Positions 47,804 to 57,172 of a stretch of DNA of 64,000 nucleotides are shown here, piece by piece. A program made the position numbers and the translations under genes. Every line of letters starts with the position of its first letter. Position 1 is the stretch's first letter. This DNA comes from Candidatus Gastranaerophilales bacterium (GTDB lineage: Bacteria; Cyanobacteriota; Vampirovibrionia; Gastranaerophilales; Gastranaerophilaceae): positions 50,150 to 114,149 of the forward strand of contig CANQLG010000001.1 in the NCBI GenBank assembly GCA_947624645.1, given 5' to 3'. The notes below the pieces were generated by a model. That model worked only from the letters and a program-made list of their open reading frames with translations, was not told where the DNA came from and did no database searches.

Positions 47804-48796
47804 ATGGAAAATTTTTTAAATTTACCCAAAGTATCTTTTATAGTAGTCACACACAATTTTGAGCAATTTGTGTGTGATTGTTTAGTCAGTATTAAGAATC
47901 AAACATATAAAAATTTTGAAATAATTGTTGTAGATGATTTTTCAAAGGATAAAACTCCCGAAAAAGTCAGAGATTTTATAGCCAATAACCCAAGTCTTAC
48001 GATAAATTTTGTACAAAATGAAACAAATAGGGGGCAATTGGCTTCATTTCTTGAGGGGTTAAAAATTGCGACGGGTGAATTTGTTTGTGCTATTGACGGT
48101 GATGATGTATTATTCCCCGAATATTGTGCTATACATATAGAAACGCATCTTAAAACAAGTGTTGCGCTGACGACTTGTTTACAGGCTGAAATTGATGATA
48201 ACAATGTTATTCATACTTTATATTCTATTGACAGTCCCAATAAAAAAATTGATAAATTGCAGATTGATAATAAATCCTATGAAGAATTTTTAGAATATAG
48301 AAGTGCTAATAATATTAATAAAGAAGCTTGCGAAGTAAAAATATTGGATAATGATAAATATAGCTTTGCTTCTTGGCATTGGGGGCCGACAAGTTCAGCA
48401 ATGATGCGCAAATCAGTTTGCGATATGCTTATTTTGATTGATAAGACAAGGGCACTTAAAATTACGGCAGATAAATTTATGTTTTCTTTTTGCCATTTAA
48501 TTGGTTCAAGTGCTGTAATTGATAAAGTGTTGTACGCTTATAGACGCCATGGGGCAAATTATTCACTGGCTAATCCCGTAATGGGTAATAAAAAGTATTT
48601 AAAAGAACGTACACAAAATAATTATTTCAGGAACAATAAAAAAATCAGAAGCCAGATGTTTAAATTTATTTCTTCAAACAAAGATTATTTTAAAGAAAAA
48701 TTAAACAAAATAAATTTGTTTTTAATATATAAGCGAATAATATTTTCATTTGATTCAAGATTTTTCAAAGGACTTATAAAGGCTCTGTTTATTTAA
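47804..48796 (+). CDS. Glycosyltransferase family 2
   Basis: A 330-residue GT-A enzyme. The N-terminal signature VSFIVVTHNFEQFVCDCLVS, followed by IIVVDDFSKDKTPE, and the DxD-type metal motif IDGDDV near residue 100 are clear. It likely transfers a sugar to a surface polysaccharide or LPS. It directly follows gltX and probably rides on its transcript. Acceptor unknown. Confidence 0.9.
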   Translation: MENFLNLPKVSFIVVTHNFEQFVCDCLVSIKNQTYKNFEIIVVDDFSKDKTPEKVRDFIANNPSLTINFVQNETNRGQLASFLEGLKIATGEFVCAIDGDDVLFPEYCAIHIETHLKTSVALTTCLQAEIDDNNVIHTLYSIDSPNKKIDKLQIDNKSYEEFLEYRSANNINKEACEVKILDNDKYSFASWHWGPTSSAMMRKSVCDMLILIDKTRALKITADKFMFSFCHLIGSSAVIDKVLYAYRRHGANYSLANPVMGNKKYLKERTQNNYFRNNKKIRSQMFKFISSNKDYFKEKLNKINLFLIYKRIIFSFDSRFFKGLIKALFI

Positions 48797-48804
48797 TTGT
48801 AATT

Positions 48805-51800
48805 TTAGTTGCGCCCGACAGCCCATCTTAAACCGGCAGTGAGAGCAACACCGTTTCTTCCGCCGTTTTGTGCCATAGCTTGACCAAATAGCATAAAGTT
48901 ATTTTCGACTTGTCTTTGAATACCGAGTCCGTATTGAACATAAGGTTTAATTGACATTTCGGGCAATAGTACATTATTTGCCGTTACTTTGGAATTATTA
49001 ATCAAATTCCAAATCATATTTGCTCCTATGTATGGCTGCCAACCGTTTTTTGTGTTCAATATTAATCTTAGTCCTGGAGATAATTGAAGTACATTAGTCG
49101 GGTCGGAATTAATTTTTACACCTGCCGAATTTGTATAATCAAAGGTATTAACGAATGTGTATCCTATTAACATACTCGGCTGGAAAATAACTTTTCCATC
49201 GGCAATTTCCCAATTATAACCTGTTTTTGAAGCTATACCTGCCATAAACAGATTAAAATCTTCTTTGCCGTACATATTATTACTGTCGCCGATTAAATCA
49301 CCTGCGTTAACGGTTGTAGCATTAAAGAAATTACCTTTATAATGGCTTAAAGTAAATCCGAGGAGTCCCCCGTTAAGGTATGAATCTACTCCTTTAAATC
49401 TTTGGCTTGCCCCGTTATATCCAACGTAAGCGGTAAATGTTCTTTCTCCTCCGTTTTTAAGCTCTTGAATCTCGGAGTCATAGCCTGCTAAAGCCCCGTA
49501 TGTTATATTAGAAACTTTGGGGCCGTCTTTTAACGGAACCTTTTCGAATGTTGCATAAGGTTTAAACCAAAATCCGTTTAAAGATTGTTTTGAATATAAC
49601 GGCGAAAATACTCCGTTAGAAGCCGATGTTGCTGCGTATTTATTAACGGATTTGAGTGCTGAACGCTGTGCCTTTGAAAACTTCATATAGTTGTCGGCAT
49701 TTTGCATTGCATAATAAAAGGTATTATTCATAGTTGCAATAGCACCTGCTTGAACCGCAACAGAAGATGCTAAAACTGTTGGGTTAAAAGATTTCCAAGT
49801 TGTTTGAGTGCTGCCTCCGCCTTGACCGCCGCCGGGAGTGGGTTTTTCTTCTATCAGACCTGCCATTTTAAATTGTACATCACCTGACTGATCGTCATAA
49901 GTAACGCCATATTTATATATTTTTGAAAAAGCTTCATTGGCATTAGCACCTAAACCCACATGACTTTTTAATGTATCATCCGTTAAATTGAGTTCAACCG
50001 GTGTTTCATCTAAAGCATCAGACAGAACGTTAAAGGCATCAACGGTAATTTTTCCTTCACCTGATACAGAATTTGCACTTAATTTATCCATTTGCCCTTC
50101 TGCCAAATCCGCATCAATTGTAGTTAAAAGGTTTCCGTCTAAGTTAAGATTGCCTAAGTTATAATTTCTTATCTTTTGGTCATAAGAAATATCAAGTCTT
50201 GCTTCATTAACAACATTGAAAGATTCTGCACCGGTAAATAAGTTGACAACTCCGTCTTTATCAGGCATATTTTCCCCGACAGCAAGTGTTCCGCCTGCTA
50301 AATTAACCTTGCCCTTGTATCCCGTCATATCAGCATTTAATATAACGGTTCCGTTATAATCTTCTTTTGTACCTTGCGCTTCTTCGCCCCATTCTTCAAT
50401 CCATTCATCTTTTAAATTACGATATTCATTAATGTTAATAATACCTTTATCATTTTCTTGATAAGAAGTTATTTTATCATTTAAGTGAATAGCGTGTCCT
50501 TCTTTTGCATTTAAGGAAATTTCACCACCGTTATCAGCAATACCGCTTGATTCTAAATTGTCTTCCGATTCTCCTGCTTTATTGCCTTCGAAGATAACAT
50601 CTTTATTCTCTGCAATAATAACAAGTTTAGCATCTTTGGCGTTAAATATTGCACCGCCTGCCGCATCTTTACCTACAACTTTATTATTTTTAAAGCTGGA
50701 ATCTTTTATCGTTGTTCGCGCCGTATTTTCGTTATATATAGCACCTCCGCCCGATGCTTTATCAGTTTTTCCATCACCGTATTCATACGTTTTACCATTG
50801 CCTTGTTCAAATTCATCATTATCAAAATCACTAGGGGATGCTTCTTCATTGCTTATTTTAACCGTATTGCCTTCAAAAGTTGTGTTATCAACTTCAAAGA
50901 AAAATTGATTCATGCCATATTCGTCATCTCGGCTTTCAAAGTATGCAGCACCACCTTTAGCGGTAGGGCCTTCAACTTGGTTATTTAAAAATAAAGAATT
51001 TTTTATTGATGTATTATGGAACGCCCCAAGTGCACCGCCGTATCCGCCGTATGAACCTTTTGAAGTATTTTTTTCGAATACGCTGTTTATTATATCAACA
51101 GTTTCATCATAAGAATAATTATTATCTAAGAACAAGGCTCCGCCATAGCTTTTTATAGCTTCAGAAGAGTTACCTCCAAAGTATGTGTTTTGGATTATAC
51201 AATCCATAAACCCGCCTAATGCAACGGCACCGCCACCCGTCATAATACTTACCTTTTCGCCGTTAACAGAGTTATTTAAAAAGTAAGAATTTTCTATTAA
51301 TAACTTATTACTTTGGTTATCATCATATCCTGTTCCGTTTAAGTATAAAGCCCCGCCTTGAACTTCTGTTTCATAGTGCAGTTGACCCTTACCGTCATTG
51401 GGGTCGGTTGATTTTGACGAATTATTTATAAATACGCTATTTTTTATGGTAACTCCCGTAGCTTTTTCTTCTTCATCTATCCAAGGTGCTTCCCATCTTA
51501 AAGCACCGCCATTTGCTCCGCTATTGTGTTGTATTAACTTATTGTTTGTGAATACACTATTTTCTACATTAAAGTTTTTACTTTGGGAATATAAAACGGA
51601 AGTATTTGTATAAGCGCTAGTTACGTCATGTGTAGAATTATCACTATCAAATTCAAAATCTTTAAAACCATAATTTGTTACGTTTAAATATTTTGTTGTT
51701 TTGTTTCCGCTTTCATCCAGAACGGTTATTTCTTGAACCCCGTCGCTCTTTTCATCTTTTAGTTCATATTTCCCTACATTTTTAACGGTAATATCGTAAT

Positions 51801-52077
51801 AGATGTCGTCTTCATCCTTGCCTTGAGTTTCTTCATTATAGAATTGAAATCCGTGTCCGTTTTCCTCTTGTTTACCGCTTGTGACACCGTGCTCTTGTCC
51901 GTCAATTATAAGTTCTCCTTCTTGCGTGGGTGGTGCATCTTTAATATTATCAATAGTTACATCTTCCGTTAATGTAACGGTACCTTGAGATAACCATTGT
52001 GTTTGCGCTTTTGAATCTGCTTGTATTGTTAAAAATACGCTGCTCAAAATTAAGACGGATAAGAACCTCTTTTTCAT
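48805..52077 (-). CDS. Autotransporter with Pmp-like GGA(I/L/V)...FxxN repeats
   Basis: A 1090-residue outer-membrane protein. The signal peptide is residues 1-24. The passenger (about 25-780) is a beta-helix with at least seven GGA(I/L/V/A) and FxxN tetrapeptide pairs (for example GGALYLNG, FLNNS, GGAIYNE, FKNNK). This pattern is known from chlamydial polymorphic outer-membrane proteins. A Gly/Pro-rich hinge (TPGGGQGGGS) leads to the C-terminal autotransporter beta-barrel (about 830-1090). It is a likely surface adhesin. The promoter is at 52113-52141, with a poly-G tract just upstream of it. RBS AAGGA. Confidence 0.93.
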   Translation of the reverse strand: MKKRFLSVLILSSVFLTIQADSKAQTQWLSQGTVTLTEDVTIDNIKDAPPTQEGELIIDGQEHGVTSGKQEENGHGFQFYNEETQGKDEDDIYYDITVKNVGKYELKDEKSDGVQEITVLDESGNKTTKYLNVTNYGFKDFEFDSDNSTHDVTSAYTNTSVLYSQSKNFNVENSVFTNNKLIQHNSGANGGALRWEAPWIDEEEKATGVTIKNSVFINNSSKSTDPNDGKGQLHYETEVQGGALYLNGTGYDDNQSNKLLIENSYFLNNSVNGEKVSIMTGGGAVALGGFMDCIIQNTYFGGNSSEAIKSYGGALFLDNNYSYDETVDIINSVFEKNTSKGSYGGYGGALGAFHNTSIKNSLFLNNQVEGPTAKGGAAYFESRDDEYGMNQFFFEVDNTTFEGNTVKISNEEASPSDFDNDEFEQGNGKTYEYGDGKTDKASGGGAIYNENTARTTIKDSSFKNNKVVGKDAAGGAIFNAKDAKLVIIAENKDVIFEGNKAGESEDNLESSGIADNGGEISLNAKEGHAIHLNDKITSYQENDKGIININEYRNLKDEWIEEWGEEAQGTKEDYNGTVILNADMTGYKGKVNLAGGTLAVGENMPDKDGVVNLFTGAESFNVVNEARLDISYDQKIRNYNLGNLNLDGNLLTTIDADLAEGQMDKLSANSVSGEGKITVDAFNVLSDALDETPVELNLTDDTLKSHVGLGANANEAFSKIYKYGVTYDDQSGDVQFKMAGLIEEKPTPGGGQGGGSTQTTWKSFNPTVLASSVAVQAGAIATMNNTFYYAMQNADNYMKFSKAQRSALKSVNKYAATSASNGVFSPLYSKQSLNGFWFKPYATFEKVPLKDGPKVSNITYGALAGYDSEIQELKNGGERTFTAYVGYNGASQRFKGVDSYLNGGLLGFTLSHYKGNFFNATTVNAGDLIGDSNNMYGKEDFNLFMAGIASKTGYNWEIADGKVIFQPSMLIGYTFVNTFDYTNSAGVKINSDPTNVLQLSPGLRLILNTKNGWQPYIGANMIWNLINNSKVTANNVLLPEMSIKPYVQYGLGIQRQVENNFMLFGQAMAQNGGRNGVALTAGLRWAVGRN

Positions 52078-52112
52078 AATATTTAATATTCCTTAAATGA
52101 CATTATACTGAA

Positions 52113-52141
52113 AGTATAATATATATAATTTTAAAAATCAA
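52113..52141 (-). promoter_or_regulatory. Promoter of the autotransporter gene
   Basis: On the - strand TTGATT (52141-52136) and TATACT (52118-52113) are 17 bases apart. The start of transcription would be near 52106, about 30 bases before the ATG. Confidence 0.65.
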
Positions 52142-52163
52142 TGATAGCGGGAATTTTAGCGTT

Positions 52164-52172
52164 GGGGGGGGG
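52164..52172. repeat. Poly-G tract (9 G) upstream of autotransporter promoter
   Basis: Nine G on the + strand in an otherwise AT-rich intergenic region. It lies about 22 bases upstream of the autotransporter -35 hexamer and 118 bases before trpS. Such tracts mutate by slipped-strand mispairing. Confidence 0.9.
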
Positions 52173-52289
52173 TAAACTGTTATTTACAGTGAGTTTTGCT
52201 ATTTTAGTTATTATTTTAAAATATGTAGAAACAAATTTGCTTAATTTTGTGTATAATATTGATTGAAAATAGAATAAAAGGTTTGTTTA

Positions 52290-53303
52290 GTGGTGAAATT
52301 AAATTTAGTATCAGGAATGCGTTCAACGGGAAAACTCCATTTAGGGCATTATATGGGGGTTTTAACTAACTGGGTTCAGCTTCAGGAAGAGTATAACTGT
52401 TTTTATTTTGTTGCGGACTGGCATGCGTTGACTACAAAGTATGATAAAACGGAAAATTTAAGGCAGGATAAGCTGGATGTTGTTTTAGACTGGCTTGCCT
52501 GCGGGATTGACCCTGATAAATCGACAATATATTTTCAATCAAACGTTCTGCAAATAGCAGAATTGCACATTCTTTTAAGTATGATAACGCCAAATAACTG
52601 GGTAGAGCGCGACCCTACATTAAAAGATATGGTTAAAATCCTTAAAAATAAAGACGGTGATAAAAGTGAAAATATCCCTCAAATGAGTTACGGGTTATTG
52701 GGATATCCCGTTTTAATGTCAGCCGATATTATGGCAATGAATGGTGCTGTTGTGCCTGTCGGGGTTGACCAATTGGCACATCTTGAAATAACAAGAGATA
52801 TTGCAAGAAGGTTTAATAATATTTATAAAACGGAGCTTTTTAATGAACCTATGCCAAAACTGACCCAAGTTCCATTGCTTATGGGCGTTGACGGGCAAAA
52901 AATGGGTAAGTCATTCCATAATGATATTAAAATATCGGATGATGAGCAAACAACTGAAAAGAAAATAATGCAATGTATTACAGATAGAAGCAGAGCCAGA
53001 AAAGATGACCCGGGGCACCCCGACAAGTGCGAAGTTGCGTATAAATATTATGAAATTTTTGCGGACAGTGAAACCGTTAAGCAGGTAAACTGCGAATGTA
53101 AAGCGGGACAAAGAGGCTGCGCTGATTGCAAACGCCAATTAGGCAAAATTATAAACGAAAAATTTGCACCCATAAGGCAAAAACGTATTGAACTCGCAAA
53201 AGATACGGATAAAGTCTGTGATATTATACAAGAGGGTTGTAAAAAAGCGTCTTGTGAAGCTGAAAAAACAATGGCAAAAGTCAGAGAGGCAGTTAATATA
53301 TAA
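52290..53303 (+). CDS. trpS: Tryptophanyl-tRNA synthetase
   Basis: A 337-residue class I synthetase. The HIGH-type segment GKLHLGHYMG is near residue 14 and the KMSKS-type KMGKS near 205. It starts with GTG, with AAGG upstream, and a TATAAT lies at 52252-52257. It is followed without a gap by wecB. The C-terminal Cys-containing stretch CECKAGQRGCADCKRQ is common in this family. Confidence 0.96.
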   Translation: MVKLNLVSGMRSTGKLHLGHYMGVLTNWVQLQEEYNCFYFVADWHALTTKYDKTENLRQDKLDVVLDWLACGIDPDKSTIYFQSNVLQIAELHILLSMITPNNWVERDPTLKDMVKILKNKDGDKSENIPQMSYGLLGYPVLMSADIMAMNGAVVPVGVDQLAHLEITRDIARRFNNIYKTELFNEPMPKLTQVPLLMGVDGQKMGKSFHNDIKISDDEQTTEKKIMQCITDRSRARKDDPGHPDKCEVAYKYYEIFADSETVKQVNCECKAGQRGCADCKRQLGKIINEKFAPIRQKRIELAKDTDKVCDIIQEGCKKASCEAEKTMAKVREAVNI

Positions 53304-54419
53304 ATGGGCAATAAAATCAAAGTATTAACAATATTCGGAACCCGCCCCGAGGCTATAAAAATGGCGCCTCTTGTTAAAGAAATCGAAAAAAATTCCGATT
53401 GTCTTGAAAGTATTGTTTGTGTAACCGCACAACACAGGCAGATTTTAGATCAGGTTCTTGAACTTTTTAATATAAAACCCGATTTTGACCTTGATATAAT
53501 GAAAGATAATCAAAATTTGTGGTCACTGACATCTGATGTACTCTTAAAAACAAAGGATGTAATTGAAAACGTCAGCCCTGATATAGTTTTGGTTCACGGT
53601 GATACTACAACGTCAATGGCAGCAGCTTTAAGCGCTTTTTATGCCAAAGTTCCCGTTGGGCATGTTGAGGCGGGGCTTAGAACTTTTGATAAATATTATC
53701 CTTTCCCCGAAGAAATAAACAGAGTTTTTGTTGACAGCGTATGTACATATCACTTTGCTCCGACCGATAAATCTTGCGAAAACCTTATAAAATCGCAGAT
53801 ACCTAAAGAGCATATCTATAAAACGGGCAATACCGTAATTGACGCTTTGCTTTATACTGTTGAAAATGTTAAGACGGATTTAAACGATATAGGTTTAAAA
53901 GATGATTTAAAAACAATCCTAATGACCTCACACAGGCGTGAGAATTTCGGTGAACCCATAAAAAATATATGCAGAGCGGTTTTGGAATTGGTTGAGAAAA
54001 ATAAGGATATTCAAGTTGTTTATCCCGTTCATCCGAACCCAAATGTGCAAAAGCCTGTTTATGAGCTTTTAGACGGAATTGACAGGATACATTTAATAAA
54101 ACCGTTAGAGTATGCACAGTTTTGCGCTTTGATGAAAAAGTCGCATATTATTTTAACGGACTCGGGTGGAGTGCAAGAGGAAGCGCCGTCACTCGGTAAA
54201 CCCGTATTGGTTTTAAGAGATACAACAGAGCGCCCCGAAGCGGTTGAATACGGCACAGTAAAACTTGTTGGTACTGATAAAAATAAAATAGTTTCAACAG
54301 TTCAATTATTGCTTGATGATACAACGGAATATAAACGCATGTCAGAAGCCGTAAACCCGTATGGTGACGGGCTTGCTTCAAAACGAATAGTTGAAGTTCT
54401 TAAAACCTGCACAAAATAA
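53304..54419 (+). CDS. wecB: UDP-N-acetylglucosamine 2-epimerase (non-hydrolysing)
   Basis: A 371-residue GT-B-like epimerase producing UDP-ManNAc for surface polysaccharide or teichoic-type glycans. The N-terminal FGTRPEAIKMAPL, VHGDTTTSMAAALSAFY, HVEAGLRT, FPEEINR and SHRRENFG motifs carry the known catalytic Asp, Glu and His residues. The start codon directly follows the trpS stop, so the two are co-translated. No wecC is adjacent. Confidence 0.95.
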   Translation: MGNKIKVLTIFGTRPEAIKMAPLVKEIEKNSDCLESIVCVTAQHRQILDQVLELFNIKPDFDLDIMKDNQNLWSLTSDVLLKTKDVIENVSPDIVLVHGDTTTSMAAALSAFYAKVPVGHVEAGLRTFDKYYPFPEEINRVFVDSVCTYHFAPTDKSCENLIKSQIPKEHIYKTGNTVIDALLYTVENVKTDLNDIGLKDDLKTILMTSHRRENFGEPIKNICRAVLELVEKNKDIQVVYPVHPNPNVQKPVYELLDGIDRIHLIKPLEYAQFCALMKKSHIILTDSGGVQEEAPSLGKPVLVLRDTTERPEAVEYGTVKLVGTDKNKIVSTVQLLLDDTTEYKRMSEAVNPYGDGLASKRIVEVLKTCTK

Positions 54420-54445
54420 TTTAAAACAAATTATTACTTTCCCAT

Positions 54446-54477
54446 TTGCCTCGGGGGGGGGGTAAAAGTTGTATAAT
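54446..54477 (+). promoter_or_regulatory. Promoter with poly-G in the spacer (kelch-type gene)
   Basis: TTGCCT (54446-54451) and a perfect TATAAT (54472-54477) are separated by 20 bases that include ten G. A spacer of 17 would need seven G. The ATG at 54508 is about 24 bases past the expected start of transcription. Confidence 0.55.
54453..54462. repeat. Poly-G tract (10 G) in promoter spacer
   Basis: Ten consecutive G between wecB and the kelch-type gene. It lies between the predicted -35 and -10, so a change in tract length would alter promoter spacing. Confidence 0.92.
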
Positions 54478-54507
54478 TGCTTTAGTTACAACTTTAGGTG
54501 TTTTGAT

Positions 54508-55773
54508 ATGACAGAAGAAACAAATAAAAAAGATAAAATTACAGATAGCAAAAAGAAAAATAATTTTAAATCATTCATATTATTTTCAATATTGTTATTA
54601 TCTGTTTTATTTTTTACACCTTGTGCAAAAGGTTTTGATATAAAAGAATTACTTCCATTTAAACATAATGTATTTGTACAAGGTCCAAATATGCATGTAT
54701 TTCATGATGGACCGGCAACACTTTTGAATGATGGAAATGTTTTAGTAATTGGGGGAAAAACAAAAAAATCTGAAATATATGATTATAAGAAGAATAAATT
54801 TATTTTTACTAAAGGCGAAATGAATTATATTAGACAATTCGGTGCTACTGCAACAACTCTAAAAGATGGAAGAGTTCTTATTACCGGTGGATATAATAAA
54901 GATAACAAAATTCTTGATAAAGTTAACCATAGGGTATTTTTTGAAAATAAATTATATTTTACAATACCGCCAAAAGAAGAAATTTATAATCCGAATACAG
55001 GATTATATACTCCAATAGAGAACATGTGTGTCCCCAGAATTAATCATAATGCATTTTTAATGAAGAATGGAAATGTAATTTTGATAGGAGGAATAGATAA
55101 TAAAATTTCTTCAATACAAAATCCGCACAACCTAAATGTTTTAGAAATTGAAGAATTCAATCCTATAACAAATACTTTTAAAATAATTTTGACTTTAGAT
55201 ACTCCACAATATAACTTGACTTCTTTTAAATTAAATGATGACAAGATACTTATTATTGCAGGTGTAATAACTTCCAGACAAAGAGAAGTAATAATTTATG
55301 ATTATAAAACAAATAAAGCCGAAAAATATAAACCAAAAGAAAGTAATATTTTAAATTCAAATGGAAATGTAGAGTTTGTTAATGCAAAATCTGTATTTAT
55401 CGATGATGAAACATTATTAATTATGAGTAATAAAAACAGAGTTATTTTATTTGATACTAAAAATAATAGCATAGAGCAAGTTATAGAAACCGATATTTAC
55501 CGAAATCAAGATTATAGTTTAACAGAATTAAGTAATGGTAATGCAATATTAATTGGGGGTTCAAGTGGGAGTGATATTACCTTGCGTGAATTAGAGAATA
55601 CTTTAATTTTTGATATTAACAAAAAAGAATTTATCAAAAATAGTGCAAAATTAAACAGTAGAAGAACTAATCATATTGCCATAAGATTACTTAATGGTAA
55701 CATACTGATTTTAGGCGGTTATAAAAATGCAAAGGATAATGAACTTTTAAGTTCAGAAATTTATTATCAATAA
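54508..55773 (+). CDS. Kelch-repeat beta-propeller protein, membrane-anchored or secreted
   Basis: About 421 residues from the ATG at 54508 (AGGTG upstream). A basic N-terminus and a hydrophobic helix (about 20-37, ending at a Cys) act as signal anchor or signal peptide. Five or six kelch-type blades follow, with the repeating pattern L-x-D/N-G-x-V-L-I-x-G-G (LLNDGNVLVIGG, LKDGRVLITGG, MKNGNVILIGG, LSNGNAILIGG, LLNGNILILGG). The beta-propeller likely faces the periplasm or cell surface. It looks phase-variable because of the poly-G promoter spacer. Ligand unknown. Confidence 0.85.
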   Translation: MTEETNKKDKITDSKKKNNFKSFILFSILLLSVLFFTPCAKGFDIKELLPFKHNVFVQGPNMHVFHDGPATLLNDGNVLVIGGKTKKSEIYDYKKNKFIFTKGEMNYIRQFGATATTLKDGRVLITGGYNKDNKILDKVNHRVFFENKLYFTIPPKEEIYNPNTGLYTPIENMCVPRINHNAFLMKNGNVILIGGIDNKISSIQNPHNLNVLEIEEFNPITNTFKIILTLDTPQYNLTSFKLNDDKILIIAGVITSRQREVIIYDYKTNKAEKYKPKESNILNSNGNVEFVNAKSVFIDDETLLIMSNKNRVILFDTKNNSIEQVIETDIYRNQDYSLTELSNGNAILIGGSSGSDITLRELENTLIFDINKKEFIKNSAKLNSRRTNHIAIRLLNGNILILGGYKNAKDNELLSSEIYYQ

Positions 55774-55837
55774 TAAAAGCAAGCAGGTTAGTTTGTTAAG
55801 TATAACCAAACAATAAAAAGCTAATATAAATTAAAGA

Positions 55838-57085
55838 TTAAACCTTTTCAAACATTAAAACGGCATTATGACCACCAAAGCCGAATGAGTTTGATAATGC
55901 AACTTTAACCTCTTTTTTCTTTGATTTGTTAGCGACATAATCTAAATCAGCAGCTTCGGGGTCTAAATTAATGAGGTTAATTGTAGGCGGAACTATGCCC
56001 TCTACTATTGTTTTGACCGCAACAATGGCTTCCGTAGAACCTGCTGCGCCCAGCATATGACCTGTCATAGATTTTGTCGAGCTTACACAAAGATTTGTAT
56101 TAGCTTTTCTGTCGCCGAATATTCTTGCAACCGTGTTGGATTCTGCTAAGTCGCCCAAATGAGTGCTTGTTCCGTGCATATTTATATAATCAACATCTTT
56201 AGGCTGTTTGTTTGCTTCTTTTAAGCAGTTGCGAATGGCAAGTTCCGCACCTCTGCCTTCGGGGTCAGGGGCTACCATATCATAAGCGTCAGAGCTTTGT
56301 CCGTAGCCTGTTAATTCCGCATAAATTCTTGCTCCGCGCGCAAGGGCGTGTTCTCTTTCTTCAAGTATTAATACAGCTCCGCCCTCAGAAAGTACAAATC
56401 CGTCGCGGTCTTTATCATATGGTCTTGATACTTCATGTGGGGGCCTTGTGCTTTTTGAAAGTGTTCTTGCACTGGTAAATGCGCCTATTCCAAAATCACA
56501 AACGCTGGATTCAGCACCTCCCGCAAACATTATATCGGCGTCGCCGTATTGTATTGTACGGCAGCAGTCGCCGACTGAATGAGCACCTGTTGCACACGCC
56601 GATAATACAGCTTTGCTCGGACCTCTTAATCCGAATTTTATTGAAATTTTGCCAGATGCCATATTGGCTATCATCATAGGTACGGTAAACGGAGAGCATT
56701 TATGGAACCCTCTTTTCATCATATCTTCATAACCCGTTGTAACAACTACAAGTCCGCCTGCCGCCGTTGATACTATTGTTCCTATTCTTGTTAAATCTTC
56801 TTTAGATAAATCTAAACCTGAATCTTTATAGGCTTCTTCTGCCGCAATAAGAGCATAAATGATACTTTTATCAAGCCTTTTTGCTTCTTTTGGGTCAATA
56901 TATGATTCTACATCTATATCATCGGGTACTTGTCCCGCTACTTTTACGAGGTGTTTTTCTTTGTCTAATTTATGTTCGGTTATTCCGCTTTTCCCGTTTA
57001 TGAGGTTTTCCCATAATTTATTAACACCTATTCCGTATGGTGTTACACATCCCAAACCTGTCACAACTACACGTCTTTTTGACAT
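55838..57085 (-). CDS. fabF: 3-oxoacyl-ACP synthase II
   Basis: A 415-residue elongating ketoacyl-ACP synthase for fatty-acid chain extension. The catalytic Cys164 is in LSACATGAH, with His near 303 in MHGTSTHLGD and His406 in SFGFGGHN. The start follows a strong GGAGG. acpP and fabG, often next to fabF, are not adjacent here. Confidence 0.97.
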   Translation of the reverse strand: MSKRRVVVTGLGCVTPYGIGVNKLWENLINGKSGITEHKLDKEKHLVKVAGQVPDDIDVESYIDPKEAKRLDKSIIYALIAAEEAYKDSGLDLSKEDLTRIGTIVSTAAGGLVVVTTGYEDMMKRGFHKCSPFTVPMMIANMASGKISIKFGLRGPSKAVLSACATGAHSVGDCCRTIQYGDADIMFAGGAESSVCDFGIGAFTSARTLSKSTRPPHEVSRPYDKDRDGFVLSEGGAVLILEEREHALARGARIYAELTGYGQSSDAYDMVAPDPEGRGAELAIRNCLKEANKQPKDVDYINMHGTSTHLGDLAESNTVARIFGDRKANTNLCVSSTKSMTGHMLGAAGSTEAIVAVKTIVEGIVPPTINLINLDPEAADLDYVANKSKKKEVKVALSNSFGFGGHNAVLMFEKV

Positions 57086-57172
57086 CTTTTTCCTCCGAGG
57101 GCAGAACTTTTCCCCAGCTATCCTTTTCTTTCCTTTTAGATATTATACTGAAAATAAGATTAAATCAATAAT

